Below, piece after piece: positions 11,622 to 20,715 of a stretch of 64,000 nt of DNA (positions within the stretch are counted from its first letter, which is position 1; every line of letters starts with the position of its first letter). The DNA comes from Asparagopsis taxiformis (Eukaryota > Rhodophyta > Florideophyceae > Bonnemaisoniales > Bonnemaisoniaceae). A program made the position numbers and the translations under genes. The stretch is from the NCBI GenBank assembly GCA_030407315.1, contig JALQPE010002619.1:1-64000 (forward strand). The letters are read 5' to 3'. A model generated the notes under the pieces. The model did not search any database. It was not told the origin of the DNA and was given only the letters and a program-made list of their open reading frames with translations.

Positions 11622-12713
11622 CTACTCGTTGCCTTCCATCGGGCGGACGTGATCACCACTATCGCTGTCATCTGGATGCGCTGTACCAGAACGCATGATG
11701 GATGAAATACCAAATCCGAGCAAAAATGTTCCCGCTATAGCTGCCCCTAGTCTGCCAAGCGCGCAAAGAACTGTCATAATCGAAGCAGACATGACTACGC
11801 CGGCAAAAAGGGAGGTCAACGATTGGCCGATGGGCATTCCGAGCAGAAAGGCCACAATGCATCCTGTCCAGGCTCCCGTACCCGGCAGGGGAACGCCAAC
11901 GAATAACGCAAGGGCTTTAGCGCGTGAATCTGACGTCCCGACAGAGGCGGCTTTGTCCCGCGCTCGTTCGAGAACTCTGGATGCTATCTTCTGAATTACT
12001 TTGATTCGTAGCAGAAGCAACAGCAAAACTATCGGTGCCATGTTTCCGAGTACAGCGAGGATGAATACTATTGTCGGGCTTAAACCAAGCACAAAACCGA
12101 TTGGTACACCGGCTCGAAGCTCCACAACGGGCAGTGCCGATACGAGAAATACCACAATTTCATCAGACAAGCCTTGTGATCGCAAACTATCAGCGATTCT
12201 CTCGCCAAGTGACTTATGTTCCGTCGAGGCAAAGGAAGCTACTTTGGATTCAGTCATGGAAACTTCAGTAGCTGGTAGTGTAATAGGTTGTGCGTCATTG
12301 TTTTCGTATTTCAAGTCACGAGCAGATGGATGCTTGAAATTGACCGCATTCTGAACAGAATTTGAAAGCTTTGAGATTGACGTTGGCGCTTGTGGCGCAG
12401 CATATGTGGGAACGCTACCAATTGAAACGGAAAGTGCAAAGCCCACAGCGACGGCTATCTTTGAGAGCGAGATTCGACATCGTGCCGACGTCGTGCACAT
12501 GACTGGGTGCCGTAATAGGGACCGGTTCGGGCGCGCTGCTGTGAGACGGTTGTGTTGGTATGAAACAAGCTTTCTGCGCGGCAAAGAATTATGGACGAAA
12601 GCCATTCGAGAAAGTACGGTGTCACGAGAAGCGATTCGTGTCGGCGAGTGATGCATTGCTGCAAAGCGATGAGGGTACATAACAGGCGCCTGCAACGATG
12701 CCGATAGCACCAA
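11622..12713 (-). CDS. Plastid small multidrug export family membrane protein (COG2426-like)
   Basis: The 363-codon frame encodes a membrane protein resembling the Pfam small multi-drug export family, common in bacteria and cyanobacteria. Visible marks: SALPVVELRAGVPIG after residue 180, a hydrophobic helix rich in Leu (MAPIVLLLLLLRIKV), GVPLPGTGAWTGCIVAFLLG and two more C-terminal helices. The N-terminal about 120 residues are basic and Ser-rich, then hydrophobic (SKIAVAVGFALSVSIGSV) and end in TYAAP. This reads as a bipartite transit peptide with a thylakoid-type cleavage site. A start at Met 37 (12605, MAFVHNSL) fits a plastid leader better than 12713. The transported substrate is unknown; the family name comes from weak bacterial evidence. 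Confidence 0.8.
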   Translation of the reverse strand: MVLSASLQAPVMYPHRFAAMHHSPTRIASRDTVLSRMAFVHNSLPRRKLVSYQHNRLTAARPNRSLLRHPVMCTTSARCRISLSKIAVAVGFALSVSIGSVPTYAAPQAPTSISKLSNSVQNAVNFKHPSARDLKYENNDAQPITLPATEVSMTESKVASFASTEHKSLGERIADSLRSQGLSDEIVVFLVSALPVVELRAGVPIGFVLGLSPTIVFILAVLGNMAPIVLLLLLLRIKVIQKIASRVLERARDKAASVGTSDSRAKALALFVGVPLPGTGAWTGCIVAFLLGMPIGQSLTSLFAGVVMSASIMTVLCALGRLGAAIAGTFLLGFGISSIMRSGTAHPDDSDSGDHVRPMEGNE

Positions 12714-13024
12714 TCGGCATCGCGCATCACGTTTGTGAGAACTTTGATTGCGTGCTTTGGCAACTTGTTATTGGTGATCACGTGTGAGCATCAGTTCCAA
12801 TTTTTTTCTTATATATTACCGCGCGTTACATTGGCAATACTTTTCGCCGAAACCGTTTGCATCCTTGTGGATCCGTCATGACTGGCGATGCTGCTATCTT
12901 TCTTCCATGAATGTGCAGAGTGTGGCGCTCGCTGATTGAGCTGCAAGATATTTGATAGACTTGTTTGAAGTGCGCCCAGTTTGCGATAAATCATTGAAAC
13001 ATTCCGCATCTGCGAGCACTAAAT
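12714..13024. other. Intergenic, no gene seen
   Basis: Short spacer between two minus-strand genes. It includes a TATATATTA stretch near 12811. No coding evidence. Confidence 0.4.
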
Positions 13025-15721
13025 TTAGTCATAGAACAATGTTCTAAAGTAGAAACAAACATCATGTGGTGCTCGTTGTGGAACATCGACCACTATAAAG
13101 GTAATTTCTCCGATTGAATCCATCTTCGGTTCAGCCACAATGCTTCCTCCACACACTCTAATATGTTCCAGATCCAGTCGAGCTTGTTCATCTAACCACA
13201 TGTAAGTTTCGCCGAAATCATTTAGAACACATCTAGCCGACATATATGTCGTATCCGTCCCATCTCTCTTCAAAACGGCTCGACCAATGCTAATCGAAAC
13301 CACTACACCACCAGTGTTCATGGCTCTCGGCTGCCCCATCGCGGCAAGTTTACCACCTCCAGGAATACATATCACGGGACTAACGTGAACTAATGCAACA
13401 GTCATATTACTCAACGTGATCTTACATGAATCACCACTGCTGCTGTGTCGGAATGCCGATTTGAATGGCCGTCCTGTAACCAAAGAAATATATTCACAGT
13501 TGTTAGCAAAGTTATGAAAGTCTTTGATATCATCTGGAGCAAACCACCCATCAACGTCTCCGTCAATTGTAGACATCAAATTGAACACTCCAATTATTCC
13601 AACCAAGTTATTTCTGTTGAACACTTTGTACAAAGTTGGGGGTGACGCTCTGGGATCTTTAAAAATGCAATCACGCGTGGGACGGCCAGGATCAACGCAG
13701 CGTATAATACGGCCAGTTTGCGTTGTCAGACTTTTCAATAGTTCAATCGCATCTTCCTCGTGTTCCGTTGCAAACGGTGTATTATCACTGATATATGTGG
13801 GTCCTCCCGACAAAACTCGGGCAGCAGCATGAATTCGAGAAAATCGGTCGCAGCTTCGGAACATATCCCAGTCAGTCAAAGGGAAAATTTCACCAAGTAA
13901 CAGTGTTGCCGTTGTATTGCATATGATATGCCATGCCACCGAATCCGCATTCTCTTCGACGTTGGGAAATGCATGATCGTCTGAAGTTCTCCAGCAAAGA
14001 TTTGCAAAGCTTGCTTCCTTACCAGAGTTGAAGACAATGTCTGGCGCACATGCCATACAATTCAGGAGTACGTTTTGCTTGAATGTCTCGTTGTTGATTT
14101 CTGAGATCGCCTTGCGATAAATCGACGCAAGCGCTACTCGAGATATACTGTTCTCATGGTCACCCGAAGGAATGGTGTTGCATAAAAGTTCCAAGATACC
14201 CTGAGCATCTAATTTCACACCTGCAACACCTTGGAGTTTCTCCAAATTGTTGTCGAAATACTTTTTGAAAAAGACGGTAACGTCTTCGTCTGTTGGGCGT
14301 AAAACCTCATAATCTTGCTCCCAACGAACTACATCCTGAGGATTATTTCTCCGCAAACCACTGGAAACTGCACCTTGTACTCGAACTGTTTCAACTCTGC
14401 ACTTTGCACCACTAACACCTCCCCAATATCCTATTGCAGAGATCCATGCAATGACTGGTGTAGACGATTCATCGGACAAATGGCGAAGGCTACCAGAAAA
14501 TTTTCTATTTGCTTTGTATGAGAGCAGACGCGGTTTTCCTATTCCTCTTTCACTATACTTCTGCTCGCAATCTGGCCCACCATCTCCCCCTTCTTGCCAA
14601 CCATCATCTACAATCGTGAACCCAATTGCAATTTCTTTCTCCGATAACCATCGCAATGAATTCAAAACATCTATTTCATTGACGGTGTGTCCGTAAGCAT
14701 CCCACGTACAGTAGCCCAAGGAATTAATTATGTTGGCAGAACTGAGAGCACAAGCGTCTTGCCAGGTTTTTGAAGAAATCTTCTCAGTTCGAGTGCAAAA
14801 TCCTTTCTCTTGTTGAGCTGAAACGCTCACAAGGTCTTCAACAAGTTGATATGGGTCCTTTGCGGAAGCGGAAACCATTACCACAGCATTCAAAACTTCA
14901 TCAATTTTTAGAGGATAGCATCGTCCCGTCTCCAGACGTACAGCTGAATACGCCCCTTCAACTCCAAAAATACACGCACGGATCTCTCTAATACTATCAA
15001 CCGTTGCTAGGAGCACACCATAATCGACGCTTTTCCCCCCACGTTGTAATGTCGTCATATGTGATGTCCGTAACTTAGCCATTGCAAAAAAGGTTTCTTC
15101 TCTGCAATTGCTCAAAGTGCTTTCTCCCATCAAAGGTACGAGCCAAAATGGCTTTCTTCTGTAGAGAGATACGAGCTCACCTTCTAGTACATCCTCATCA
15201 CAGGGCCAAATAAATGGGATTTCTACACAAGCTGGTATGTTTCTTCCTCCACCGATGTAGAAGTCATTGTCGTCAGCGTCTTTTATCCATTGTCCACTTT
15301 CCAGCTGGATTACAAATGAAATTCCAAGAACCGGCTCTGAGGAATAACGGAGGTTGATTTGAGCAGAAAAAAAATAGTCTGACTTGTCGTCGTCAGACAC
15401 AAAATATACATCTCGAGGTTCTCCGGCCCATTCATTAGCTCTTGATATTGAAACACCGTAGTGAATTCGCAACGGTTTAGGGAATATGGAAGATTTATCC
15501 CAGATACGATGTGGTCGAGAAAGAGAAATAGTAAATGATTGCAGTGGAACAGCATCATAAGATGCACCGAGTAGAAATGAAGGAAGGGAGAAACTTTCCA
15601 CAAGCTTATGACTTTGAACATTTTCTGTGGTCCGAAAGTGATCAGCTACACCGACCACAGCCCGTTTCGTTCCACTGTTATTGTTAGCATCAATGGTTTC
15701 CCATTGAACGGAGAAATCCAT
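13025..15721 (-). CDS. Raffinose synthase / alkaline alpha-galactosidase family enzyme (GH36)
   Basis: An 898-residue single-exon enzyme of the plant-type raffinose synthase family (glycoside hydrolase family 36). Members either move galactose from galactinol to sucrose or hydrolyse alpha-galactosides. Seen in order: LGYCTWDA (about 335-342), IVDDGWQ (370-376), GVKLDAQ with the likely nucleophile Asp505 (family form KVDVQ), LNCMACAPD, WRTSDDH (577-583, with the likely acid/base Asp), LTDWDMF (615-621) and GGPTYISD (639-646). The catalytic set is complete. No transit peptide is obvious, so a cytosolic location is inferred. In a red alga the substrate may differ from raffinose because floridoside is the usual galactoside. 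Length is slightly above plant enzymes (about 750-870). Confidence 0.93.
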   Translation of the reverse strand: MDFSVQWETIDANNNSGTKRAVVGVADHFRTTENVQSHKLVESFSLPSFLLGASYDAVPLQSFTISLSRPHRIWDKSSIFPKPLRIHYGVSISRANEWAGEPRDVYFVSDDDKSDYFFSAQINLRYSSEPVLGISFVIQLESGQWIKDADDNDFYIGGGRNIPACVEIPFIWPCDEDVLEGELVSLYRRKPFWLVPLMGESTLSNCREETFFAMAKLRTSHMTTLQRGGKSVDYGVLLATVDSIREIRACIFGVEGAYSAVRLETGRCYPLKIDEVLNAVVMVSASAKDPYQLVEDLVSVSAQQEKGFCTRTEKISSKTWQDACALSSANIINSLGYCTWDAYGHTVNEIDVLNSLRWLSEKEIAIGFTIVDDGWQEGGDGGPDCEQKYSERGIGKPRLLSYKANRKFSGSLRHLSDESSTPVIAWISAIGYWGGVSGAKCRVETVRVQGAVSSGLRRNNPQDVVRWEQDYEVLRPTDEDVTVFFKKYFDNNLEKLQGVAGVKLDAQGILELLCNTIPSGDHENSISRVALASIYRKAISEINNETFKQNVLLNCMACAPDIVFNSGKEASFANLCWRTSDDHAFPNVEENADSVAWHIICNTTATLLLGEIFPLTDWDMFRSCDRFSRIHAAARVLSGGPTYISDNTPFATEHEEDAIELLKSLTTQTGRIIRCVDPGRPTRDCIFKDPRASPPTLYKVFNRNNLVGIIGVFNLMSTIDGDVDGWFAPDDIKDFHNFANNCEYISLVTGRPFKSAFRHSSSGDSCKITLSNMTVALVHVSPVICIPGGGKLAAMGQPRAMNTGGVVVSISIGRAVLKRDGTDTTYMSARCVLNDFGETYMWLDEQARLDLEHIRVCGGSIVAEPKMDSIGEITFIVVDVPQRAPHDVCFYFRTLFYD

Positions 15722-16131
15722 CTGGAAGATTTACAAGGGGAAACAGTGCACCGACGAAGCTTTCTTCCACGGGGTAGAGTTCTGTTTATATTCCGTGCAA
15801 CAAATCTGCCTCTATTGTCCAGCTAACACGAATGCGAGCAGATGACGAGATTCATGCGGGGTCGCTCACTCTATTCAAAGTTACCGCCATGCTGTTGATT
15901 TTTCTGATCATTTTTTCGTATCGGATTGATTGGATTGGGTATCATCGTGAGATCTTTCATGAGATCGCATCATTCAGCATTTAACTGGTTGTGAACAACT
16001 TTATCTTGAAGAGGCAACGGGTTTTTATTATTGTATGCGGCCGTCTTATAAAAGTCGTGCATTGGGACGATGCGTTTATGTGATCATCCAGTTGTTGTCT
16101 AATAAATATGCAGTTAGATCATCCACACATT
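15722..16131. other. Intergenic, no gene seen
   Basis: Upstream region of the GH36 gene. No supported coding frame. AT-rich with scattered tgatc/gatca motifs. Confidence 0.4.
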
Positions 16132-16707
16132 CTAGAGTGCATCACGCAAACTTCCTACCGGAATAGCTAACCGCATAGAAATTACCCCGTCGGCAGCGCC
16201 CCGACGATCAGTAGATCCAGGGTATAAGTCGTTTCTAACCGGACGAAACAATGCTTTCACCAGAGCTGCTTGGCCCCCAACTTTCGACGGGTCTACATAA
16301 AGCCTCGTGTATATGCACTTGGCGATTCTTTCTACCACACACCGTTGCGGTGCCACACAGACGTTTTGACGTAGACAACATATAACATACGCCTCTGAAG
16401 TCTGACAGAGCCAATCTTCGTGGCTTTGCGAGCTGTGTGAAGAAGAATGCGAGACGTCACTATGTGACGGGCAACTAATTGTAGATGTGCACAACTGCTC
16501 GTCACTCCCAGAGTACATTTTCTCATCAAGTTTTTGATCCCACTTTTCGTCAGATGTACCTATGTTCCCTTTGTTGCGCTTGTGACTGCGGAAATGAGAT
16601 ACGATGTGCGCGATAAGAAAGACAGCTGCAAGCCAACCGGTGGGTGTGGACGAGTTGCGGCCGGACTGGATGAAGCGTGTCTTTCGTTCACCATCACTGG
16701 CATTCAT
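16132..16707 (-). CDS. Hypothetical protein with one possible membrane helix
   Basis: A 191-codon open frame I do not recognise. Residues about 24-37 (GWLAAVFLIAHIVSHF) could form one membrane helix. A Ser/His-rich low-complexity stretch follows, then a Cys-containing segment (AYVICCLRQNVCVAPQRC). It could be a lineage-specific protein or a chance frame. It sits in a normal gene-spacing position between the GH36 and poly(A) polymerase genes, which gives slight support. Confidence 0.35.
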   Translation of the reverse strand: MNASDGERKTRFIQSGRNSSTPTGWLAAVFLIAHIVSHFRSHKRNKGNIGTSDEKWDQKLDEKMYSGSDEQLCTSTISCPSHSDVSHSSSHSSQSHEDWLCQTSEAYVICCLRQNVCVAPQRCVVERIAKCIYTRLYVDPSKVGGQAALVKALFRPVRNDLYPGSTDRRGAADGVISMRLAIPVGSLRDAL

Positions 16708-17407
16708 GATTGAAATTTTGCAGTGGACAAACTATTTAAACTATTGGTCTATGTACCGAGCGGGATTTACAAAGGGAAGAGCTCTTTTGGCAGCCATGTG
16801 TGTTTGGTTTTGTTTGCTGGGAACGCATGGAAAGAATCTAGCAGACATCCATCGATAATGAGGAACCGTTGAGGATGGCTGAAGGGAAAAATTTTGTCGT
16901 CGACTTGGAGATTAATATGCGCGCCGTGCAATTACATGAGATAATTACAATTAACGTGCGACGCGCCGCTGAAGCGACCGCCGCTCCAACACGGGTACAG
17001 TGTTGCCGTTACCAGTCTTTCCATTTAATTTTAAGTATATTCTGAGCTAGGGAAAGGTTGGGGAGGTTTAATTGGCTGGCGAGAAGGCGGCTTGACTCTG
17101 ATTGGCTACATCCACTGGCTCAACTTCAATTGCTTTCAAATCCACAATGTCTTCTGACATTCATCAGCGCAGCGCAGCGCCTGCGTCTCGGTCTGAGAGC
17201 AATGTCGCTTGGCCAACTCATTGAAAAAACTCCTACTCCGCCGCCAACATTATTTTCTCTGCTTGCAACGACGCTAAACAATTCTTCCAACTTGACTCGC
17301 AACGCTTTACATCTTGTGCCCAATTTTCAGACAGACTTTCCCATACATCAACCATTGCCACACTTCTGTCCAATTGTCCCGCACTCTGAATGACACACTG
17401 ACAAGCC
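16708..17407. other. Intergenic, promoter region of the poly(A) polymerase gene
   Basis: No supported gene. The plus-strand frame 16604-16858 mostly lies outside any recognisable protein and overlaps the hypothetical ORF on the other strand. The right half holds two CCAAT boxes. Confidence 0.4.
17071..17107 (+). promoter_or_regulatory. Pair of CCAAT (ATTGGCT) boxes
   Basis: ATTGGCT occurs at 17071-17077 and again at 17101-17107, 30 bases apart, about 300 bases before the poly(A) polymerase start. The reverse complement contains CCAAT, the NF-Y consensus. The function is inferred. Confidence 0.4.
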
Positions 17408-19951
17408 ATGTGCCCGCAGAAGAATCGCCGTTTGTCCCCAGACAACGGTCCCATTGTTTTTCCATCGCCCGCCTCAATGCCGAAAACAGATGAACCTCTC
17501 GTTCAACCTGATGACGCCAGCGACATTATCTTAGATCCCTACGGAAATCTATATTGCTTTGTGTGTAAAGTTAGCGTTCCTCGAGGTGGTTCAAACGTTT
17601 CACAGCATCTGGGTGGAAAAAAACACGACACCAATAACAAGCGCTTCAAAACTGATGCCGAAAAGGCCCTTTTCCGCACCAAGGTTGTATCCGCAGCACA
17701 GCAGCAGCGAGCACAGATCCCAGCGTCCCCTACAGAGGATGCAAACCCAAAGGGCGCTGCTAAAGATGCCACAAAATTGACCAAAGCTAAAACTTCCGAT
17801 TCCTCCGCAAAATCTAACAAGCACAACAAACCTGTGTCTGTAGACCCTCCAATATCAACTCCGGATGACTCCCCGCCTGAGCCTGATGCTCCTGCTCCCG
17901 CGAAAGCCGTGGAAAAGAAAAAAAAGAGTGGCCGCGTATCTGACGCAAAACGTCTTAGATCTATACAAATAGATAAGGCCTCTTTTCTTACTACTCTCCT
18001 TGCTGCTGAAAGTGACACTGGCTCTTCGAACGACCACGAAGAGTCCAAGTCCGCCGCATTAGAGAACCCAGAAGAACGTCAGAAACCGTTTGGCCCCCTT
18101 TCCTTCAAGGCTCCGGATGGTCCGGATTACTTTTTTGAATCCATGGCAGAAGAGACGGAACCGTCGAAGGATGCTGCCAAGTTGCGTGAAATATTAGGGA
18201 CTGCTTCCAATCGCAAAAAGAAGAGAGTGGATAACTCGCGCACCGATATGGAACCAGGAGAAACCGTCAGTGACGATGATGCCCTACCTGATGACAACTT
18301 TCTTAGTTTGTCAAACAAAAAGTCCAGACAAGATGAGAAGAAACAAATGGTAGCAGCAGAAGAGGAGATGCGACAGGCGCGCAATTCTATCATAATATTG
18401 AGGGATGTAAACGGTGAAGAATTACCTCCATGGCTGATCTCCCCAGAAGGGACTGATAATGTTTTGTATAGCAGTGACTCCTCAATTGCCCTGCACTATG
18501 AAATCCTGGAGTTTAGCCGATTTGTATCCCCGACTCAAGCAGAATTGGCTTCCCGAAGTGAAATGGTTCTCATGGTGGAATCAATTGTAAAGCAGCTGTG
18601 GCCGTCAAGCACTGTTCAAGTGTTCGGTTCGTACGCCACAGAACTGTACTTACCATCCAGCGATATTGACATCTGTGTTACAGACACACCTCTCGATGGG
18701 ACCTTGGAAGAATTCACGCAGTTAGCAGAAGCGATTCGCAATGTCAGCGGTTTTGCACGCCGCGTCAATGTGATCAAAGCCAAGGTATCACTCGTGAAGA
18801 TTATTGGTCGCAAAGACGGTATGAACTGTGATATTTCGATCGGGGTGGAAAATGGACCGAGAAACGTGCCGGTCATCAAGCAGTTTGTGAAAGATTACCC
18901 TGCTATGAGGCCTTTGTTACTCGTCATCAAATGCTTTTTACAACAGCGAGACCTCAACGAAGTATTCAGTGGTGGATTGGGGTCGTACACGATTTTACTG
19001 TTGGTCGTTTCTCATCTACAGATGCTTCGATACAATTTCCCAACTTCCAAGGCAAACCTCGGCGCAGTTCTGCAGCAGTTTTTTCAGTTTTACGGGCGCA
19101 CATTTAATATTTGCACTACCGGCATCCGGGTGAAAGACAAAGGGTCGTACTTTGACAAGTTTGAGAAATATCAGACAACACCGAGTGATATAATCCGATA
19201 CTGCGTGGAGGATCCAAATGACGAGACAAACGAGCTTGGCAGAAATGGTTATGGCGCATTGCGGGTGCGAAAGGCGTTTTATAATGCATCGATGACTCTT
19301 ATGAACTGGCGTCGTGACGACTCCACTGGGAGCCCCACCCCGCTGGGCTCTATCGTTCGAAGCGACGATTTGTTGCTGATGAGAAGGTCGAGTGTGCTAT
19401 CAGACTGTGAACGAAAAGGAAATCGAACGGTGCGGCGCTCACTGAAAGCAGAAAAATGGAAACCGGTTGGAGCTACATTGAACATAGCGGAAGGGAATGG
19501 TTTTGATAAAACGAGTCGCAGACAGAACAAACACGGAAAAGGGGAATATTCGGAGAGAATACGAGATCCTCGTCTTGTGAAACGACGTCGAAGTGACGCA
19601 CGTGGAGACGGGGACCAATCTGCAATGAGTGTAGACGGTGGATATAATGGGAGGACAGTCGTGAATGGAACGTACAATGTAGCACAAAATCAAGGCAACT
19701 ATGATCCTATAATGTTTTATGGGCAAGGCCAGGCTACGTACACTGGACAAGGGTATCCGGCGTCGACACCTGGTTATGAGTACCCAGTTGGGATGGCCGG
19801 AGCGATGTATGCAAACACGTATTCACAACAGCAAATTGGTGGACAGGGTACGCAGGGGCCGGGAAATTACAATTATGGGTCGGAGGGGGAGCAGCGACGG
19901 CGACGTCCGAAGAGAAGGTTTCAAAGACGGGGCGGGTCACGAGGACGATAA
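17408..19951 (+). CDS. Trf4/PAPD5-type noncanonical poly(A) polymerase with N-terminal zinc finger
   Basis: An 847-residue nuclear RNA nucleotidyltransferase. The catalytic core is of Trf4/PAPD5 type: VFGSYATELYLPSSDIDICV (Gly407-Ser408, Asp419 and Asp421), the third Asp in NCDISIG (Asp475), the central domain KDYPAMRPLLLVIKCFLQQRDLNEVFSGGLGSY split here as residues about 495-527, and the nucleotide-recognition part around residues 560-630 including PNDETNELGRNGYGALRVRKAF. Such enzymes add short A tails to mark RNAs for exosome decay. Residues 50-73 form a matrin/U1-type C2H2 finger (C50, C53, H67, H73), unusual for Trf4 proteins. A long charged linker follows. The C-terminus is rich in Gly, Tyr and Gln and ends in RGG-like repeats, suggesting RNA binding. 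Start alternatives are Met1 and Met24. Confidence 0.93.
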   Translation: MCPQKNRRLSPDNGPIVFPSPASMPKTDEPLVQPDDASDIILDPYGNLYCFVCKVSVPRGGSNVSQHLGGKKHDTNNKRFKTDAEKALFRTKVVSAAQQQRAQIPASPTEDANPKGAAKDATKLTKAKTSDSSAKSNKHNKPVSVDPPISTPDDSPPEPDAPAPAKAVEKKKKSGRVSDAKRLRSIQIDKASFLTTLLAAESDTGSSNDHEESKSAALENPEERQKPFGPLSFKAPDGPDYFFESMAEETEPSKDAAKLREILGTASNRKKKRVDNSRTDMEPGETVSDDDALPDDNFLSLSNKKSRQDEKKQMVAAEEEMRQARNSIIILRDVNGEELPPWLISPEGTDNVLYSSDSSIALHYEILEFSRFVSPTQAELASRSEMVLMVESIVKQLWPSSTVQVFGSYATELYLPSSDIDICVTDTPLDGTLEEFTQLAEAIRNVSGFARRVNVIKAKVSLVKIIGRKDGMNCDISIGVENGPRNVPVIKQFVKDYPAMRPLLLVIKCFLQQRDLNEVFSGGLGSYTILLLVVSHLQMLRYNFPTSKANLGAVLQQFFQFYGRTFNICTTGIRVKDKGSYFDKFEKYQTTPSDIIRYCVEDPNDETNELGRNGYGALRVRKAFYNASMTLMNWRRDDSTGSPTPLGSIVRSDDLLLMRRSSVLSDCERKGNRTVRRSLKAEKWKPVGATLNIAEGNGFDKTSRRQNKHGKGEYSERIRDPRLVKRRRSDARGDGDQSAMSVDGGYNGRTVVNGTYNVAQNQGNYDPIMFYGQGQATYTGQGYPASTPGYEYPVGMAGAMYANTYSQQQIGGQGTQGPGNYNYGSEGEQRRRRPKRRFQRRGGSRGR

Positions 19952-19967
19952 GCGGGCGATGTGCGAA

Positions 19968-20645
19968 TCAGTCATCCCTGCCGGTGAGTTCGCCCAACAA
20001 TTGATGTTTTTCTCTAAACTTGATGGGCACGTAGTGGTTCAAATAGTCAACGGCCTGTTGTGGGGTGTCTGCAAATTTAATACAATGAGTAAGCATTTCA
20101 GGAATGGCAAACTTGCCTTGCACCATTAGCTCGAAAAAGGATCGCAACGGATCGTAGAAGCCGTTGGTATTGAGCAAAACGATAGGCTTGTTATGAAAAT
20201 CGAGCTGACGCCAGGAAATAATCTCGGCTAGCTCCTCGAGGGTTCCCAAGCCGCCAGGCAGAGAGATAAAGGCATCTGCGGGGTCAAAAAGGCCCTTTTT
20301 GCGCTCGGCCATGTCGGAGACAATTTTTACATTTCGCGCACGATGATGCATGCGTGTGACAAAGATATCGAGAAGAACGACGTCAACAATGCCGCCGGCA
20401 GCGAGGGCACCGTCAGTCGCGGCGCCCATCAAGCCCTGTCCGGCGCCGCCGTTGAGCTGTATCCATCCATTGTTAGCCAGCAACTAGGAAAGGCAGGGTC
20501 AGTAGGGACGAAAGCGACGGCAAGCAGACGAGCGGATTGGACGCGATACACGTACCTCGCCGAGCTGATAGGCGTGGCGTGTGTAGCTGTCGTCGAGCTG
20601 CGTGCTGGAAGCGCCATACACGGTCACAGTTTTGGTGCGTGTCAT
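19968..20645 (-). CDS. LOG: LOG family cytokinin riboside 5'-monophosphate phosphoribohydrolase, spliced
   Basis: A two-exon gene of 201 residues. Exon 1 is 20645-20556 (30 codons), the intron is 20555-20484 (72 nt, GTACGT...CCTAG, with TACTGAC near the 3' end) and exon 2 is 20483-19968. Joining gives TVTVYGASSTQLDDSY followed by QLGELLANNGWIQLNGG, the normal start of LOG proteins. Later come GLMGA and the signature PGGLGTLEEL (PGGxGTxxE), with the expected Arg in MAERKKG nearby. LOG enzymes release free cytokinin bases from nucleotide precursors, or more generally split nucleoside monophosphates. No transit peptide is seen, so cytosolic. Its 3' end lies only 16 bases from that of the convergent poly(A) polymerase. 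Confidence 0.93.
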
Positions 20646-20684
20646 AGCGGTAAGGTCAGAGTGCTACAACGCGTCGCGTCGGGG

Positions 20685-20687
<3 letters not shown>

Positions 20688-20712
<25 letters not shown>
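20688..20712. repeat. (GGCT)n microsatellite
   Basis: About six tandem copies of the tetranucleotide GGCT, just upstream of the LOG gene. Confidence 0.9.

Positions 20713-20715
<3 letters not shown>

Noticed and set aside
16604..16858. Plus-strand 84-codon frame with a hydrophobic end
   Set aside because: Overlaps another open frame on the opposite strand; too short and unrecognisable to call.
17058..17393. Plus-strand 111-codon frame before the poly(A) polymerase
   Set aside because: Not in frame with the enzyme and holds no domain; probably promoter and 5' UTR.
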